The position numbers and the translations under genes were made by a program. 64,000 nt of DNA from Salvelinus alpinus (taxonomy: Eukaryota; Chordata; Actinopteri; Salmoniformes; Salmonidae). A model generated the notes under the pieces. That model was given only the letters and a program-made list of their open reading frames with translations, had not been told where the DNA came from and did not search any database. Positions 11,641-25,885 of the stretch are shown here, piece by piece. The stretch lies in the NCBI RefSeq assembly GCF_045679555.1, contig NC_092087.1:88930966-88994965 (forward strand). The letters run 5' to 3'. The number at the start of each line of letters is the position of its first letter. Position 1 is the first letter of the stretch.

Positions 11641-11675
11641 TTGTCTGAAATGTCATTTTAGGAATGCCCATCTAT

Positions 11676-11683
11676 GTTGTAGG
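11676..11683. repeat. 8-bp target-site duplication (GTTGTAGG) of hAT element
   Basis: It recurs at 12696-12703 directly after the element. The paralog at about 26425-26440 keeps the uninterrupted empty site. Confidence 0.93.
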
Positions 11684-12695
11684 CAGTGGCGTGCCGTGGG
11701 CCTGGGGCCTAGGCCTTCAGTGAGGTACTACACAGTCCCACCCGAATTAATCCACCTCTTATTATCATCAATTATGCCATGGCTCTAGACACTATACATT
11801 TAGACAGAAACGCAGTATAACCAGGCGTTGCGTCACCTTGAAATTGACAAATTGAAATTTTTGGGTAAACAGTGTTTAACAGACAACTCAAGTTTGCAAA
11901 GCCAGTGTGGCTCCAAAAACCAAATCGATCACTTGCAAATAATAGGCATTCCCAGCAGTACAGTTTGCAGTGCTTCTCGGAGCCTTTGAGCCATTGACAG
12001 CGCTCGTAGTTGAAACTTTGAAAGTGGCGAGCGAACGAACCCCTTTCCCGCCTGTGACAGGCTTTGTGGCGTCGGGCGACCTCTCCTTACAATGTCTAAC
12101 TTTTCTTGAAAAGTTCGTCTTGAGAATGGCGTTATAATTATATCCTCGACGAAATCGATATCTTCTCCTCCTTCCGCCATTGTGGGTTCAAAAAACAGCT
12201 TAGTAGAGTTTCCTAGATCTGCATAGACCTGCCCATAGGACCTGCCTCTCAATATTGGTAATCCAATCAAAAGACGTGGACGCCCTACGCCTGCTAGCTG
12301 GCTCCTGTGTAACACTGGAGCCAGCCAGCAGGCGTACAATAGCCAACTCTAAAGCTGATTGGTTGACACAAAATTTTAATTTCCATTCACTTTAAGCTAC
12401 AAGCGCCCGCACTGTTGATTCTGAAGGCCTGAGAGCAGATTTTAGACCCCTGGCAACACATGATGGCTGAATATGATTGGATAAAAGATCTAACATAAAG
12501 ACCAGCCCTCCAAATCTCAACCTGGGGCTGGAAGCAGTGCAACCAAGAGGAAAGCTATGAAATGAAGAGTATAACTCTTACTCTGGGGAATAATTTAATA
12601 CATATTTGTGGGAAAATATATTTAAAAAAAAATTATATTCTGATGATGTTTAGGCCAGCAGAGAAGGCCTTGCAGGCCCTGACGGCCCACCACTG
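11684..12695 (-). mobile_element. Non-autonomous hAT transposon, copy 1
   Basis: A 1012-bp element with imperfect terminal inverted repeats: left CAGTGGCGTGCCGTGGGCC, right end the complement of CAGTGGTGGGCCGTCAGGGCC. A perfect 8-bp duplication flanks it, which is the hAT hallmark. Inside, the minus strand keeps the start of a transposase (see the CDS entry). A near-identical 1014-bp copy lies at 56492-57505 with a different target duplication. Confidence 0.93.
11929..12339 (-). CDS. hAT transposase N-terminal remnant (ZMYM1-like/TTF-type lead)
   Basis: The minus-strand frame of 136 codons has its likely start at the inner Met (MAEGGEDIDFVED, about 12180). SRRTFQEKLDIVRRGRPTP and SLSQAGKGFVR resemble the N-terminus of fish hAT transposases usually annotated as zinc finger MYM-type protein 1-like. 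The homology stops after GKGFVR, where the autonomous element would continue into its TTF-type zinc domain. This is an internal deletion derivative and cannot encode a working transposase. The copy at 56737-57147 differs at two visible residues. Confidence 0.6.
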   Translation of the reverse strand: MYACWLAPVLHRSQLAGVGRPRLLIGLPILRGRSYGQVYADLGNSTKLFFEPTMAEGGEDIDFVEDIIITPFSRRTFQEKLDIVRRGRPTPQSLSQAGKGFVRSPLSKFQLRALSMAQRLREALQTVLLGMPIICK

Positions 12696-12703
12696 GTTGT
12701 AGG

Positions 12704-13292
12704 CCTACCATTTGTAAAACACCAAAGAAGACTGCCAGTTAGGACCTGACCAAAAAAGATGTCCAAAAGACGTCGGCCTGTGTTTACGGGGGTGTTTTCT
12801 ACCATGTCGGCCCACAATAGAATTTCATGAATGCCCATCCATTTGGTAGGTCCACCGTTTGTAAAACAGGCCATTTCATCAACTTAATTAGTCCTGATTC
12901 CTGTGACTAATCAATTTGGCTAATTAAGCTCTTAATTTCAGCTACCCAACTTTATCAGGAGGAGTAATCCTGAGCCTATTTGCAATGTGTTTACACAGCG
13001 GCAAATACAGAAATAAGATTTTTCTCTCACTATGATCAGCTTAGTAAAACACTGAAGGATACAAACTTGAAACCACTGATCATGACAATTTAGCCCACGG
13101 GATGAATCTCCTGGACAGCAGTGACTAGCCTGGTTGTCCAGTCCATATTGTCTATTTTACTTTGACCTGTCCTGTTTTTAGAATATGTTTTCTGTGTTGT
13201 CGGAGGTGGGTCTTGGTCAGTTTAGCTCAGAAAATGCTGCCCTCGTCAATTTGCCACCATAGGCCTAATCCTATGCAGGCCGGCCTTGTGTT
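12704..13292. repeat. Cluster duplication block gamma, copy 1
   Basis: Non-coding sequence nearly identical to 26430-26930 and 27265-27367. The second copy has an extra stretch of about 350 bp (26930-27265). No gene is seen. Confidence 0.75.
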
Positions 13293-14988
13293 TCATGTTA
13301 ATACTACTCCTAAACGCAACCCACCATCACTGTGTCTCAGGTTAATACTACTCCTAAACACAACACACCATCACTGTGTCTCATGTTAATACTACTCCTA
13401 AACACAACCCACCATCACTGTGTCTCATGTTAATACTACTCCTAAACACAACCCACCATCACTGTGTCTCATGTTAATACTACTCCTAAACACAACCCAC
13501 CATCACTGTGTCTCTTGTTAATACTACTCCTAAACACAACCCACCATCACTGTGTCTCATGTTAATACTACTCCTAAACACAACCCACCATCACTGTGTC
13601 TCTTGTTAATACTACTCCTAAACACAACCCACCATCACTGTGTCTCATGTTAATACTACTCCTAAACACAACCCAACATCACTGTGTCTCATGTTAATAC
13701 TACTCCTAAACACAACCCACCATCACTGTGTCTCTTGTTAATACTACTCCTAAACACAACACACCATCACTGTGTCTCATGTTAATACTACTCCTAAACA
13801 CAACCCACCATCACTGTGTCTCATGTTAATACTACTCCTAAACACAACCCACCATCACTGTGTCTCTTGTTAATACTACTCCTAAACACAACCCACCATC
13901 ACTGTCTCATGTTAATATTACTCCTAAACACAACCCACCATCACTGTGTCTCTTGTTAATACTACTCCTAAACACAACCCACCATCAGTGTCTCATGTTA
14001 ATACTACTCCTAAACACAACCCACCATCACTGTGTCTCATGTTAATACTACTCCTAAACACAACCCACCATCACTGTGTCTCATGTTAATACTACTCCTA
14101 AACACAACCCACCATCACTGTGGCTCATGTTAAAACTACTCCTAAACACAACCCATCATCACTGTGTCTCATGTTAAAACTACTCCTAAACACAACCCAC
14201 CATCACTGTGTCTCATGTTAATACTACTCCTAAACACAACCCACCATCACCGTGTCTCATGTTAAAACTACTCCTAAACACAACCCACCATCACTGTGTC
14301 TCATGTTAATACTACTCCTAAACACAACCTACCATCACTGTGTCTCATGTTAATACTACTCCTAAACACAACCCACCATCACTGTGTCTCATGTTAATAC
14401 TACTCCTAAACACAACCTACCATCACTGTGTCTCATGTTAATACTACTCCTAAACACAACCCACCATCACTGTGTCTCATGTTAATACTACTCCTAAACA
14501 CAACCCACCATCACTGTGTCTCATGTTAATACTACTCCTAAACACAACCTACCATCACTGTGTCTCATGTTAATACTACTCCTAAACACAACCCACCATC
14601 ACTGTGTCTCATGTTAATACTACTCCTAAACACAACTTACCATCACTGTGTCTCATGTTAATACTACTCCTAAACACAACCCACCATCACTGTGTCTCAT
14701 GTTAATACTACTCCTAAACACAACCTACCATCACTGTGTCTCATGTTAATACTACTCCTAAACACAACCCACCATCACTGTGTCTCATGTTAATACTACT
14801 CCTAAACACAACCTACCATCACTGTGTCTCATGTTAATACTACTCCTAAACACAACCCACCATCACTGTGTCTCATGTTAATACTACTCCTAAACACAAC
14901 CTACCATCACTGTGTCTCATGTTAATACTACTCCTAAACACAACCTACCATCACTGTGTCTCATGTTAATAATACTCCTAAACACAAC
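13293..14988. repeat. 44-bp satellite, about 38 copies
   Basis: The unit starts TCATGTTAATACTACTCCTA and continues AACACAACCCACCATCACTG TGTC. Variants (CCTACC, TTGTTAA, CATCACCG) are scattered, and a two-unit CCCACC/CCTACC alternation is visible from about 14330 to 14940. The same repeat occurs at 27370-27655, 56195-56491 and 57506-58166. Confidence 0.95.
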
Positions 14989-15078
14989 AATATAGCTCAG
15001 TGTTTGTCATGGGTGCCAATGATTATGGTCGTGACTGTATATCTAACAAATCAGATTAATATGTCGAAATACATGTAT

Positions 15079-15136
15079 ACACACACACACACGCACGTGC
15101 ACGCGCACACACGCACACACGCACACACACACACAT
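15079..15136. repeat. (CA)n/(CG-CA) microsatellite
   Basis: Imperfect CA tract with ACGC interruptions. It is at the same relative place as 27867-27938 and 58426-58546. Confidence 0.9.
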
Positions 15137-16345
15137 TTATACTTGACCCTGTTATACTTTGACAGTGAACATGACCCTATTGAATGGAGATCTGGGTATT
15201 CCTGGTGAAACAACAGTCCAGGGTCAGTATTCACAAAGTGTATCAGAGTAGCAGAGCTGATCTGGGATCAGTTTAGCCTTTTAGATCATAATTATACGGA
15301 CCGTCTGAGACACTTTATGAATACAGGCCCTGATGTAACAACCAAAACACAGTTCAAAATAAACCAACAAGAACAAAGATACAGGAAGTCATGTGATGTT
15401 TGGCTAAAAACATCAAAACTAAAACTATATTTCAAGATATCGTCAAATGTACTTACAGAGTGAAGTGAAGGGGAGAGGTCTTGTACAGTGAGTCAACGTA
15501 CTGTCACTGTGTGGAAACAAGAAGTAGTCTACTGTAAGTATTAGTAGAAGCAGGCGTAGCCTAAGTGTGAGTTCTGTGGTTGACACATTTAAAAGTAGTC
15601 TAGTCAGGTCATTAACATGCAGGAACAGCATGTCACATAAGGGATGTTACTGTATCTAAATAGAAAATGGTCTAAAGTCAGAATACTGTAGTTACATTTC
15701 TTTATTTGAGGAGTGGACCTACATGTTTTACAAGAGGCAAAATGTGACCCATTCCCATCACTCTTCATCAGCTGGTACTGAAGGTTCCAGAACAGATGAA
15801 AGGCGTTGTATGTTTGGTTCCAGTGTTCCATACTAGAGCGCTCCCTACTGGCAACTCAACATTACTACAGCCTCCAGTCTATATGTCTCCACTTGTCTCG
15901 GAAATCCCAGACGTAGTGAAACAGCCACAACCTTGTTAACATTGTTAGAGGCAACCTGTCTGCCCTGGGAGACTAATATGTCCCAATCATATCCTCGTCC
16001 ACTTGGTTCAATAACAAAATAACAAACCTGGCACTAAGGCCCGAGGGAGGGAAGGGGGAAGGAAATCACTTTGATTGACACTTCAAACACTCATACTGTA
16101 TGTCCAGTGTGCTGTCTGTGCTGTGTGTCAGAAGACTACAAAAGGGGTGACACCCCCCAACACCCCCATTCTATCCAAGCCTCCTGTTCTCTTTTAAAGT
16201 AGGGGAAATGTCTTCCTCTTTTTCAATCTTCATATTCATTATTCTGTTCTTCCTCTTCCTCCCTCTGTCATATCCGGAAGGTGCGTGGTGTTCAGGGTGG
16301 TCAGATTTGCCATGGTTTCCTGTATCTTTCTCTCTGGTCAGGCTT
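15137..16345. repeat. Cluster duplication block delta, copy 1
   Basis: Non-coding block matching 58550-59765 almost throughout and 27940-28690 in its first part. Its right end (about 16290-16345) is the C-terminal stub of the CCCH-gene last exon on the minus strand. Confidence 0.75.
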
Positions 16346-16352
16346 ATGGTTG
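16285..16352 (-). pseudogene. CCCH-finger gene last-exon stub, copy 1 (finger lost to GA repeat)
   Basis: The minus strand reads HKPDQRE.YRKPWQI then a stop, equivalent to the end of the intact exon at 30264-30399 (HKPDQKGRDRKPCHP, stop). Upstream of the His, where the CCCH motif should be, the sequence is the (GA)n tract, so the finger is gone. Confidence 0.7.
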
Positions 16353-16746
16353 AAGAGAGAAAGAGAGAGAGAGAGATACGGGAGCGAGAGAGAGAGGGGG
16401 GGGGGAAGAGAGAGAGAGGAGAGGGGGTTAGAGAGAGAGAGAGAGTGTGAGAGATGGAGAGAAAGAGAAAGGGGGGAGAGAGAGAGGAGAGGGTGTTAAA
16501 GAGAGAGAGAGGAGAGGGTGTTAGAGAGAGAGAGAGTGTGAGAGACAGAGAGAAAGAGAGTGAGAGATAGAGATACGGGAGCGAGAGAGAGAGAGGGGGG
16601 GGTAGGGGGAGAGAGAGAGATAGAGAAGGGGGGAGAGAGAGCGAGAGAAAGAGAGGGGGGAGAGAGAGAGAAAGGGAGAAAGAGAAGGGGGAGAGAGAGA
16701 GAGAGAGGGGGGATAGGGAGAGAGAGGAAGAGAGAGAGAGGAGAGG

Positions 16747-16787
<41 letters not shown>

Positions 16788-16912
16788 TGAGAGATAGAGA
16801 GAAATAGAGAGAAATAGAAGAGAGAGAGAGAGAGAGTGTGAGAGATAGAGAGAAATAGAAGAGGGGGAGAGAGAGAGAAAGAAAGAGAGATACGGGAGCA
16901 AGAGAGAGGGGG

Positions 16913-16953
<41 letters not shown>

Positions 16954-17592
16954 GAAAGAGAAGAGGGGGTGAAAGAGGGGGGGTAGGGAGAGAGAGGGGG
17001 AAGAGAGAGAGAGAGGAGAGGGGGTTAGAGAGAGAGAGAGTGTGAGAGATTGAGAGAAAGAGAAGAGGGGGAGAGAGCGAGAGAGTGAGAGAAAGAAAGA
17101 GAGATACGGGAGCGAGAGAGAGAGGGGGGGGGAGAGAGAGCGAGAGAGAGAGAGCGAGAGAAAGAGAAGAGGGGGGAGAGAGAGAGTGCGAGAGAAAGAA
17201 AGAGAGCTACGGGAGCGAGAGAGAGAGGGGGAGAGAGCGAGAGAGCGGGGGGGAGAGAGGGGCGGGAGAGAGAGCGAGAGATGGGGGGAGAGGGGGAGAG
17301 AGCGGGGGGGGAGAGAGGGGCGGGAGAGAGAGCGAGAGATGGGGGGAGAGAGAGATGGGGGAGAGAGAGAGAGGAGGGAGAGAGAGAGAGAGGAGAGGGG
17401 GTTAGAGAGAGAGAGAGAGAGTGTGAGAGATTGAGAGAAAGAGAAGAGGGGGAGAGAGCGAGAGAGTGAGAGAAAGAAAGAGAGATACGGGAGCGAGAGA
17501 GAGCGAGAGATGGGGGGAGAGAGAGATGGGGGAGAGAGAGAGAGGGGGAAAGAGAGAGAGAGAGAGTGGGGAGAGAGAGAGCGAGAGAGACA
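16350..17592. repeat. (GA)n-rich tract, about 1.24 kb
   Basis: Long impure GA/GGGA tract on the plus strand. The Arg/Glu- and Ser/Leu-rich frames on both strands are artefacts. The paralog at 59765-60593 is shorter. Confidence 0.97.
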
Positions 17593-17795
17593 TTGTTACA
17601 AAACTGTATATTGACATAACATGACATTTGAAATGTCTATACTCATTTGGAGCTGTTTTGTAATGATCACTGTACATTTTTTTGAGTTGATTTGACTTTT
17701 GTTTATTATCTATTTCCCTTTCTTTGGCAATGTAAACATATATTTCCCATGCCAATAAAGGCCTTTGAATTGATTTGAAATGAATTTAATTGAGA
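17593..17795 (+). mobile_element. 3' tail of a LINE/SINE-type retroposon, copy 1
   Basis: A 3' UTR-like segment ends with CATGCCAATAAAG and short TTGAATTGATTTGA repeats, as seen at the ends of fish retroposons. The same segment is at 60594-60805, in the same context, so it predates the duplication. Exact family not assigned. Confidence 0.45.
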
Positions 17796-17974
17796 GAGAG
17801 AAACCTGAAAGTGAAAGTCCTCAAAGGTGCTGCCAATGCTAAAACTGTCTTTTGGGCACTAGAGTCCTCTGTCTATCTCTATGGAGGTATGATATATGAG
17901 TTGATTGGTAAAAACCTGCTTAAATATGTTTATAAATGATAGCTGATGTTTTGACAAAGACAGATGTTCTTACC

Positions 17975-18122
17975 CTGTGGAAGTGTACTGGGGGGCTGAG
18001 GAGGTGTTGAGGCCTATAGGGTTGGTCCTCTGAGGAGAGGGAGGGGTTCTCTGCATCCAGCGGTCTGGGTACCTGATCACCAGCCTGGTGCTCTCCAGCT
18101 CCACCCCCTGGACAGGAGGACA
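17975..18122 (-). pseudogene. RRM-end exon of the TPR/RRM/CCCH gene, copy 1
   Basis: The minus strand encodes VELESTRLVIRYPDRWMQRT and SPQRTNPIGLN, matching the intact exon at 30564-30697, with an acceptor (CCTGTCCAG) and a GTAAGA-type donor. The downstream exon of this copy is the GA-eroded stub at 16285-16352, so this gene copy is probably dead. Confidence 0.65.
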
Positions 18123-18134
18123 AACAGCAGGCAC

Positions 18135-18362
18135 CAATGTGTGGGAGGAAACACTGTTTAACTGACGACCGACGTCAGCTTGCAGGCGCCAGGCCACAAG
18201 GAGTTACTAGAGCATGATGAGACAAGGACATCCCGGCCGGCTAAACCCTCCACTAACCCAGATGACCCTGGGCCAACTGTGCTCCGCCTCATAGGTCTCC
18301 CGGTCACAGCCGGCTGTAACAGTCCGGGATCAAACCCGGGCCTGCAGTGCTGCCTTAGCACT
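18135..18362 (-). mobile_element. tRNA-derived SINE (minus strand), copy 1
   Basis: On the minus strand an RNA polymerase III B-box-like GGTTTGATCCC lies close to the 5' end and is followed by CCGGGAGACCTATGAGGCGG, a body typical of salmonid tRNA-derived SINEs. It is at the same site at 61158-61385 and absent from the third paralog (after 30705). Confidence 0.65.
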
Positions 18363-18890
18363 CATTGTTGAATTTGTGATTTCCAACTTGTTGTGTAATG
18401 TTTATGTCCAATGGCCAATGAGCACTGATACGTTTTATCTATCATTTCAAATGACAAGGATTGAGAAGGATTTGCCAGTAGATTGTTGACCTGATGCATG
18501 ATGATGACTGCTTGTCAGCTAAGATTTTGAAAGTTTGTCCAATCAGTCCAATCAAAGCTATGGTAGATTTAACGCGATTTGACGTAATTTTGTCTTAGCC
18601 AATGACCTTGAGCCTTTTTGGATGGGCATTTCTAATGTAAATCTATGGCAGCACCCAAGGGGCTTGACATTTCGAGCTCTACCCATAGATTTTGCTGTGA
18701 CGTAGTGTCCCCATGAGTGACAGAACACTGGGCCAATCACAGCACAACTAGAGAACATTACCAACCCCTACGCTCCGTATTTTATGCTGGCTGCCCCGCC
18801 ACCACAGAAAGCACTAAGCTGCAACACCTGCATTTTGGAGCTGCCTTACTCAAGAAAGCAAAAACGAGACCATGTTTGTATGCGACTTTA
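18363..18890. repeat. Cluster duplication block epsilon, copy 1
   Basis: Non-coding. It matches 61386-61755, which lacks about 170 bp present here (around 18490-18670). It ends at the TTAA-element insertion point. Confidence 0.75.
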
Positions 18891-18894
18891 TTAA

Positions 18895-20802
18895 CTTGTT
18901 ATGGCTGCAGGGGGCGTATTGAATAACTGGAAAAAGGTGCCCATTTTCAAACGGCCTCTTACTCAATTTTTGCTCGTACAATATGCATATTATTATTACT
19001 ATTGGATAGAAAACAGTCTCTAGTTTCTAAAACCGTTTGAATTATTTCTCTAAGTGGAACAGAACTCTTTTTACAGCCCATTTCCTATCCGGAAGTGAGA
19101 TTTCCAAAAGCGATGTCTCTCTTCAAGACCTTGTCTATAAAAGGGCATGTCACTTAGGACTGTAGAAACACGTCATACGCCTTCCCCTGGGTGTCATGCG
19201 GAAGTGAGAGCAGAAATGACTTGATTATCTCGTCCTGGGATTGAACACAACCTCTTGGAGTGAGAAGTGCGCACTTTATTTTTTTTCCTGGGCGCGAAGT
19301 TGGACCTTGACTCGGCTCCTGGAAAACCCTCGTTAAAGGTGAATATGATCTCCGGCTTCGATTTTATTTGATACATGTCACAATATCATCCTAAAGTATG
19401 TTTTTTCAATATAGTTTAATTATATTATTGAAATTTATTCTGGACTTTAGAGGTGATGCGTCGCAAGAATTGGTTCAAGAAAGAGAGGTTAGCACCGCAC
19501 GGCCAGTGTGCTTGCTAATTCAAGAGGGAAATCGTTCGTTCTGGATCGAAATAAAGACGGTTCTGAACAAAGGACCCCTTGGAGAACATTCTGATGGAAG
19601 ATCAACAAAGATAAGGACCCAATTTGGGATGCTTTTTCATATATCTGTCGAACTGTGCTATCGCTACCGTTTGACTAGAATCAATGCTGCTGTGTGCTAG
19701 CTATTGTAGTAAGCTAATATAACGATATATTGTGTTTTCGCTGTAAAACACTTCAAAAATCGGAAATATTGGCTGTATTCACAAGATATTTGTCTTTCAT
19801 TAGCTATCCACCATATATTTGTCTGAAATGTTTTATGATGAGTAATTAGGTAGTTGACGTTGGTGTCTGTATTTTCTCTGGCTACTCCCGTGCGATTTCT
19901 GACTGTAGCTGTGATGGTGGCTATGATGGTAGCAGTAATGTAAAACTGATTTATAGCTAAAATATGCAAATTTTTCGAACAAAACATAGATTTATTGTGT
20001 AACATGTTATAGGACTGTCATCTGAGGGAGTTTTTTCTAGGTTATTTAGGTTGGTTCTAGGTTGGTTCTAGGTTAGTTAGGTTAGCTTTGTGCATGCTAA
20101 TTGCATGCTACCGTTGCTGTGAAAAATGTCTGTCTGTCTTTTGTATTTGGTGGTGAACTAACATAAATATATGTGGTGTTTTCGCTGTAAAACACTTCAA
20201 AAATCGGAAATATTGGCTGTATTCACAAGATCTTTGTCTTTCATTAGCTATCCACCATATATTTTTCTGAAATGTTTTATGATGTGTAATTAGGTAGTTG
20301 ACGTTGGTGTCTGTATTTTCTCTGGCTACTCCCGTGCGATTTCTGACTGTAGCTATGATGGTAGCAGTAATGTAAAACTGATTTATAGCTAAAATATGCA
20401 CATTTTTTGAACAAAACATAGATTTATTGTGTAACATGTTATAGGACTGTCATCTGAGGTAGTTTTTTCTAGGTCATTTAGGTTGGTTCTAGGTTAGTTA
20501 GGTTGGCTTGTGCATGCTACTTGTATCCTACTTGTGCTGTGAAAAATGTCTGTCCTCTTTTTTTTTTGGTGGTGAACTAACATAAATATATGTGGTGTTT
20601 TCTCTGTAAAACATTTAAAAAATCGGACATGTTGGCTGGATTCACAAGATGTTTATCTTTCAAATGTTGTATTGGACTTGTTAATGTGTGAAAGTTAAAT
20701 ATTTAAAAAAAATAGATTTTGAATTTCGCGCCCTGCACTTGAGCTGGATGTTGTCATAGGTGTACCGGCGTCGGGCTTGCAGCCATAACAGGCTTGCAGC
20801 CA
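18895..20802 (+). mobile_element. TTAA-target non-autonomous DNA transposon, copy 2
   Basis: TTAA at 18891-18894 is followed by CTTGTTATGGCTGCAGGGGGC. The right end holds the inverted TGCAGCCATAACA, so TGTTATGGCTGCA is a perfect 13-bp terminal inverted repeat. The right end is partly duplicated (GGCTTGCAGCCAT twice) and the right TTAA is lost. The paralog at about 61752 (TTTATTAACTCAATGC) is the empty site. Inside, a module of about 420-445 bp starting near GTGTTTTCGCTGTAAAACA recurs at 19732, 20176 and 20595. No transposase. Confidence 0.85.
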
Positions 20803-21369
20803 TCAATGCTTTTTTTTAAACTTTGTTTGCAAACTGATATGTGACACGTATTAATGTCAAAATAGGCAAAAAAGCAACGTAAAAATCTAACCATGGGGCT
20901 GAAAACAGATTGAGCTCTGTTCCAGCTGCCTTGAATGACGTGTCACCACTGCATGTATTTAGAAATTATAGACAAGTTGACTAACAAATAGCCTACCAAA
21001 ATGTCAGAAATTAGAAGTAAAAACTGCAAATGTTTAAATGTATGTAATGGACTGATTACATTTATTTTTATATAAAAAATATATCATGACACGGAACAAT
21101 ATGGTATTACGTATTATAAAATGAGTAATAATACCTGACAGCAATACAAAGTAAATCATCATTGAACACATCAGGAGAACTTGACCCAAGAGCTAAAAAT
21201 ATTAAAAAGCTGTTATCAGTATTATTAATGTTAGTTGCTGATCAAAGTAAGACTATTGATGTTATAAAACATCTGTATGTGGCAAAATCCCATAGAAAAA
21301 GATCTAAATAAAACTAAAGATAGTAAACACATTGGTACACAAGAAAATAAGATTTTTTCCTCCTGATTC
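20803..21369. repeat. Cluster duplication block zeta, copy 1
   Basis: AT-rich non-coding block nearly identical to 61756-62357. On the minus strand it would be 3' flank or 3' UTR of the CD22-like gene. Confidence 0.7.
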
Positions 21370-21748
21370 TCTTCAGTCCAGGATCTGTGGTGCTTCTCTT
21401 CAGTCCAGGATCTGTGGTGGTTCTCTTCAGTCCAGGATCTGTGGTGCTTCTCTTCAGTCCAGGATCTGTGGTGCTTCTCTTTAGTCCAGGATCTGTGGTG
21501 CTTCTCTTCAGTCCAGGATCTGTGGTGCTTCTCTTCAGTCCAGGTTCTGTGGTGATTCTCTTCAGTCCAGGATCTGTGGTGCTTCTCTTCAGTCCAGGTT
21601 CTGTGGTGATTCTCTTCAGTCCAGGATCTGTGGTGATTCTCTTCAGTCCAGGGTCTGTGGTGATTCTCTTCAGTCCAGGGTCTGTGGTGATTCTCTTCAG
21701 TCCAGGGTCTGTGGTGATTCTCTTCAGTCCAGGTTATGTGGTGCTTCA
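21370..21748. repeat. 27-bp tandem repeat (about 14 copies)
   Basis: Unit TTCTCTTCAGTCCAGGATCT GTGGTGA. Because 27 is a multiple of three, several frames stay open (WTEENHHRS on minus). It sits just after the predicted stop codon of the CD22-like gene, so it is read as 3' UTR, not protein. About 50 copies lie at 62358-63708. Confidence 0.93.
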
Positions 21749-21750
21749 CT

Positions 21751-24020
<2,270 letters not shown>

Positions 24021-24197
24021 CTGGTGTAAAATACATTGTATTTATTTATAGCAACACTTGTGTTTACATTTTACGGGTGAGTTTGAAATAATTTATAAAT
24101 TATAATAAATTATTAATTCAGAGTAAAATAAATTCTGAAACAGAATCACTAAAAATAATGATGACATTGTGGTAAAGCACATTCAGGGAAATGGATG

Positions 24198-24521
24198 AGT
24201 CACGATCGTGTGGAGAGACGGACCAGGACGCAGCGTGATTGGAGTTCCACATCTTTATTTTTAGTGAAACTTAAAATAAACCAAGAAACAAACAACAACC
24301 GTGCAGCACTGAGGTGCAACATGCACTCACTCAAAAACAATATCCCACAAAGCAGGCTCCTAAATATGATCCCCAATTAGAGGCAACGATTACCAGCTGC
24401 CTCTAATTGGGAACCATACAAACCAGCCACATAGAAAATAAATGACTAGAACACCCCCCTAGTCACACTCTGACCTAAACACCATAGAGAACCGAGGGCT
24501 CTCTATGGTCAGGGACTGACA
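24198..24521 (-). mobile_element. Solo LTR (Gypsy-like fossil)
   Basis: 324-bp solo LTR, minus strand (reads TGTCAGTCCCTGACC on that strand), flanked by GGATG duplications at 24193-24197 and 24522-24526. It resembles the LTR families at 5836 and 54747. It lies just upstream of the truncated CD22-like gene. Confidence 0.8.
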
Positions 24522-24551
24522 GGATGTTACACACTAAAATATTGATTGATA

Positions 24552-24930
24552 GATATACACTGCTCAAAAAAATAAAGGGAACACTTAAACAACACAATGT
24601 AACTCCAAGTCAATCACACTTCTGTGAAATCAAACTGTCCACTTAGGAAGCAACACTGATTGACAATAAATTTCACATGCTGTTGTGCAAATGGACAAAA
24701 GGTATAGACAAATAGACAAAAGGTGGAAATTATAGGCAATTAGCAAGACACCCCCAATAAAGGAGTGGTTCTGCAGGTGGTGACCACAGACCACTTCTCA
24801 GTTCCTATGCTTCCTGGCTGATGTTTTGGTCACTTTTGAATGCTGGCGGTGCTTTCACTCTAGTGGTAGCATGAGACGGAGTCTACAACCCACACAAGTG
24901 GCTCAGGTAGCGCAGCTCATCCAGGATGGA
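24552..24930 (+). mobile_element. Tc1/mariner-type transposon, 3' truncated
   Basis: It starts at ACACTGCTCAAAAAAATAAA, the terminal repeat of a very common salmonid Tc1/mariner-like element. It runs to the transposase start at 24871 (MRRSLQPTQVAQVAQLIQDG). It then breaks off and joins cluster block alpha (TCAGTTCCATGATG) at about 24931. Only about 20 transposase codons remain. Confidence 0.8.
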
Positions 24931-25479
24931 TCAGTTCCATGATGTCATTCATTCTATTCTACAAACCCATTACATTTACACTCATCATCAGCTGTATCAA
25001 AGTGGTACTGAAGGTTCCAGTGTTCTAGACTAGAGCTCTCCCTACTGGCATCTCAACATTACTGCAGTGTTCTAGACTAGAGTTCTCCCTACTGGCATCT
25101 CAACATTACTGCAGTGTTCTAGACTAGAGCTCTCCCTACTGGCATCTCAACATTACTGCAGTGTTCTAGACTAGAGCTCTCCCTACTGGCATCTCAACAT
25201 TACTGCACCATCCTAATAATAAAGTCCTCAATAATGTTGGACTAATAACAACATTACAAACTGACAATACATCAGATAGAATGGTGAAACACAACACTGG
25301 CTACTTGACAAAGTCACATTTAATTACACAAACACTGATGTCTGTAGTAGTACAACATGCCACTATCATATTATGTTACACTGTTGACCCTTGTGTACAG
25401 TACTGGTAGTAGCATTAGTTAGCAGAGGAATCAGTAACATCATCACCATAGCCTACTGTATTGACTGCTGCTGTCCATA
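24931..25479. repeat. Cluster duplication block (alpha end, 47-bp repeats), copy 2
   Basis: It matches 10075-10639. It contains four copies of the 47-bp repeat at 25017-25206. Confidence 0.85.
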
Positions 25480-25885
25480 TACTGTATAGTCTAATGTGGC
25501 CTGTTATCTATATATAGTCTAATGCAGCCTGTTATCTATATATAGTCTATATATAGTCTATATATAGTCTAATGTAGCCTGTTATCCATATATAGTCTAA
25601 TGTAGCCTGTTATCCATATATAGTCTAATGTAGCCTGTTATCCATATATAGTCTAATGTAGCCTGTTATCCATATATAGTCTAATGTAGCCTGTTATCCA
25701 TATATAGTCTAATGTAGCCTGTTATCCATTTAAATAGTCTATTGTAGCCTGTTATCCATATATAGTCTAATGTAGCCTGTTATCCATATATAGTCTAATG
25801 TAGCCTGTTATCCATATATAGTCTAATGTAGCCTGTTATCCATATATAGTCTAATGTAGCCTGTTATCCATATATAGTTTAATGT
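25480..25885. repeat. 28-bp AT-rich tandem repeat, copy 2
   Basis: Same unit as at 10640-10965, about 14 copies, with one interrupted unit near 25728. Confidence 0.9.

Noticed and set aside
13860-14045. Short frames in the 44-bp satellite (also 57414-58330)
   Set aside because: Repeat translation only.
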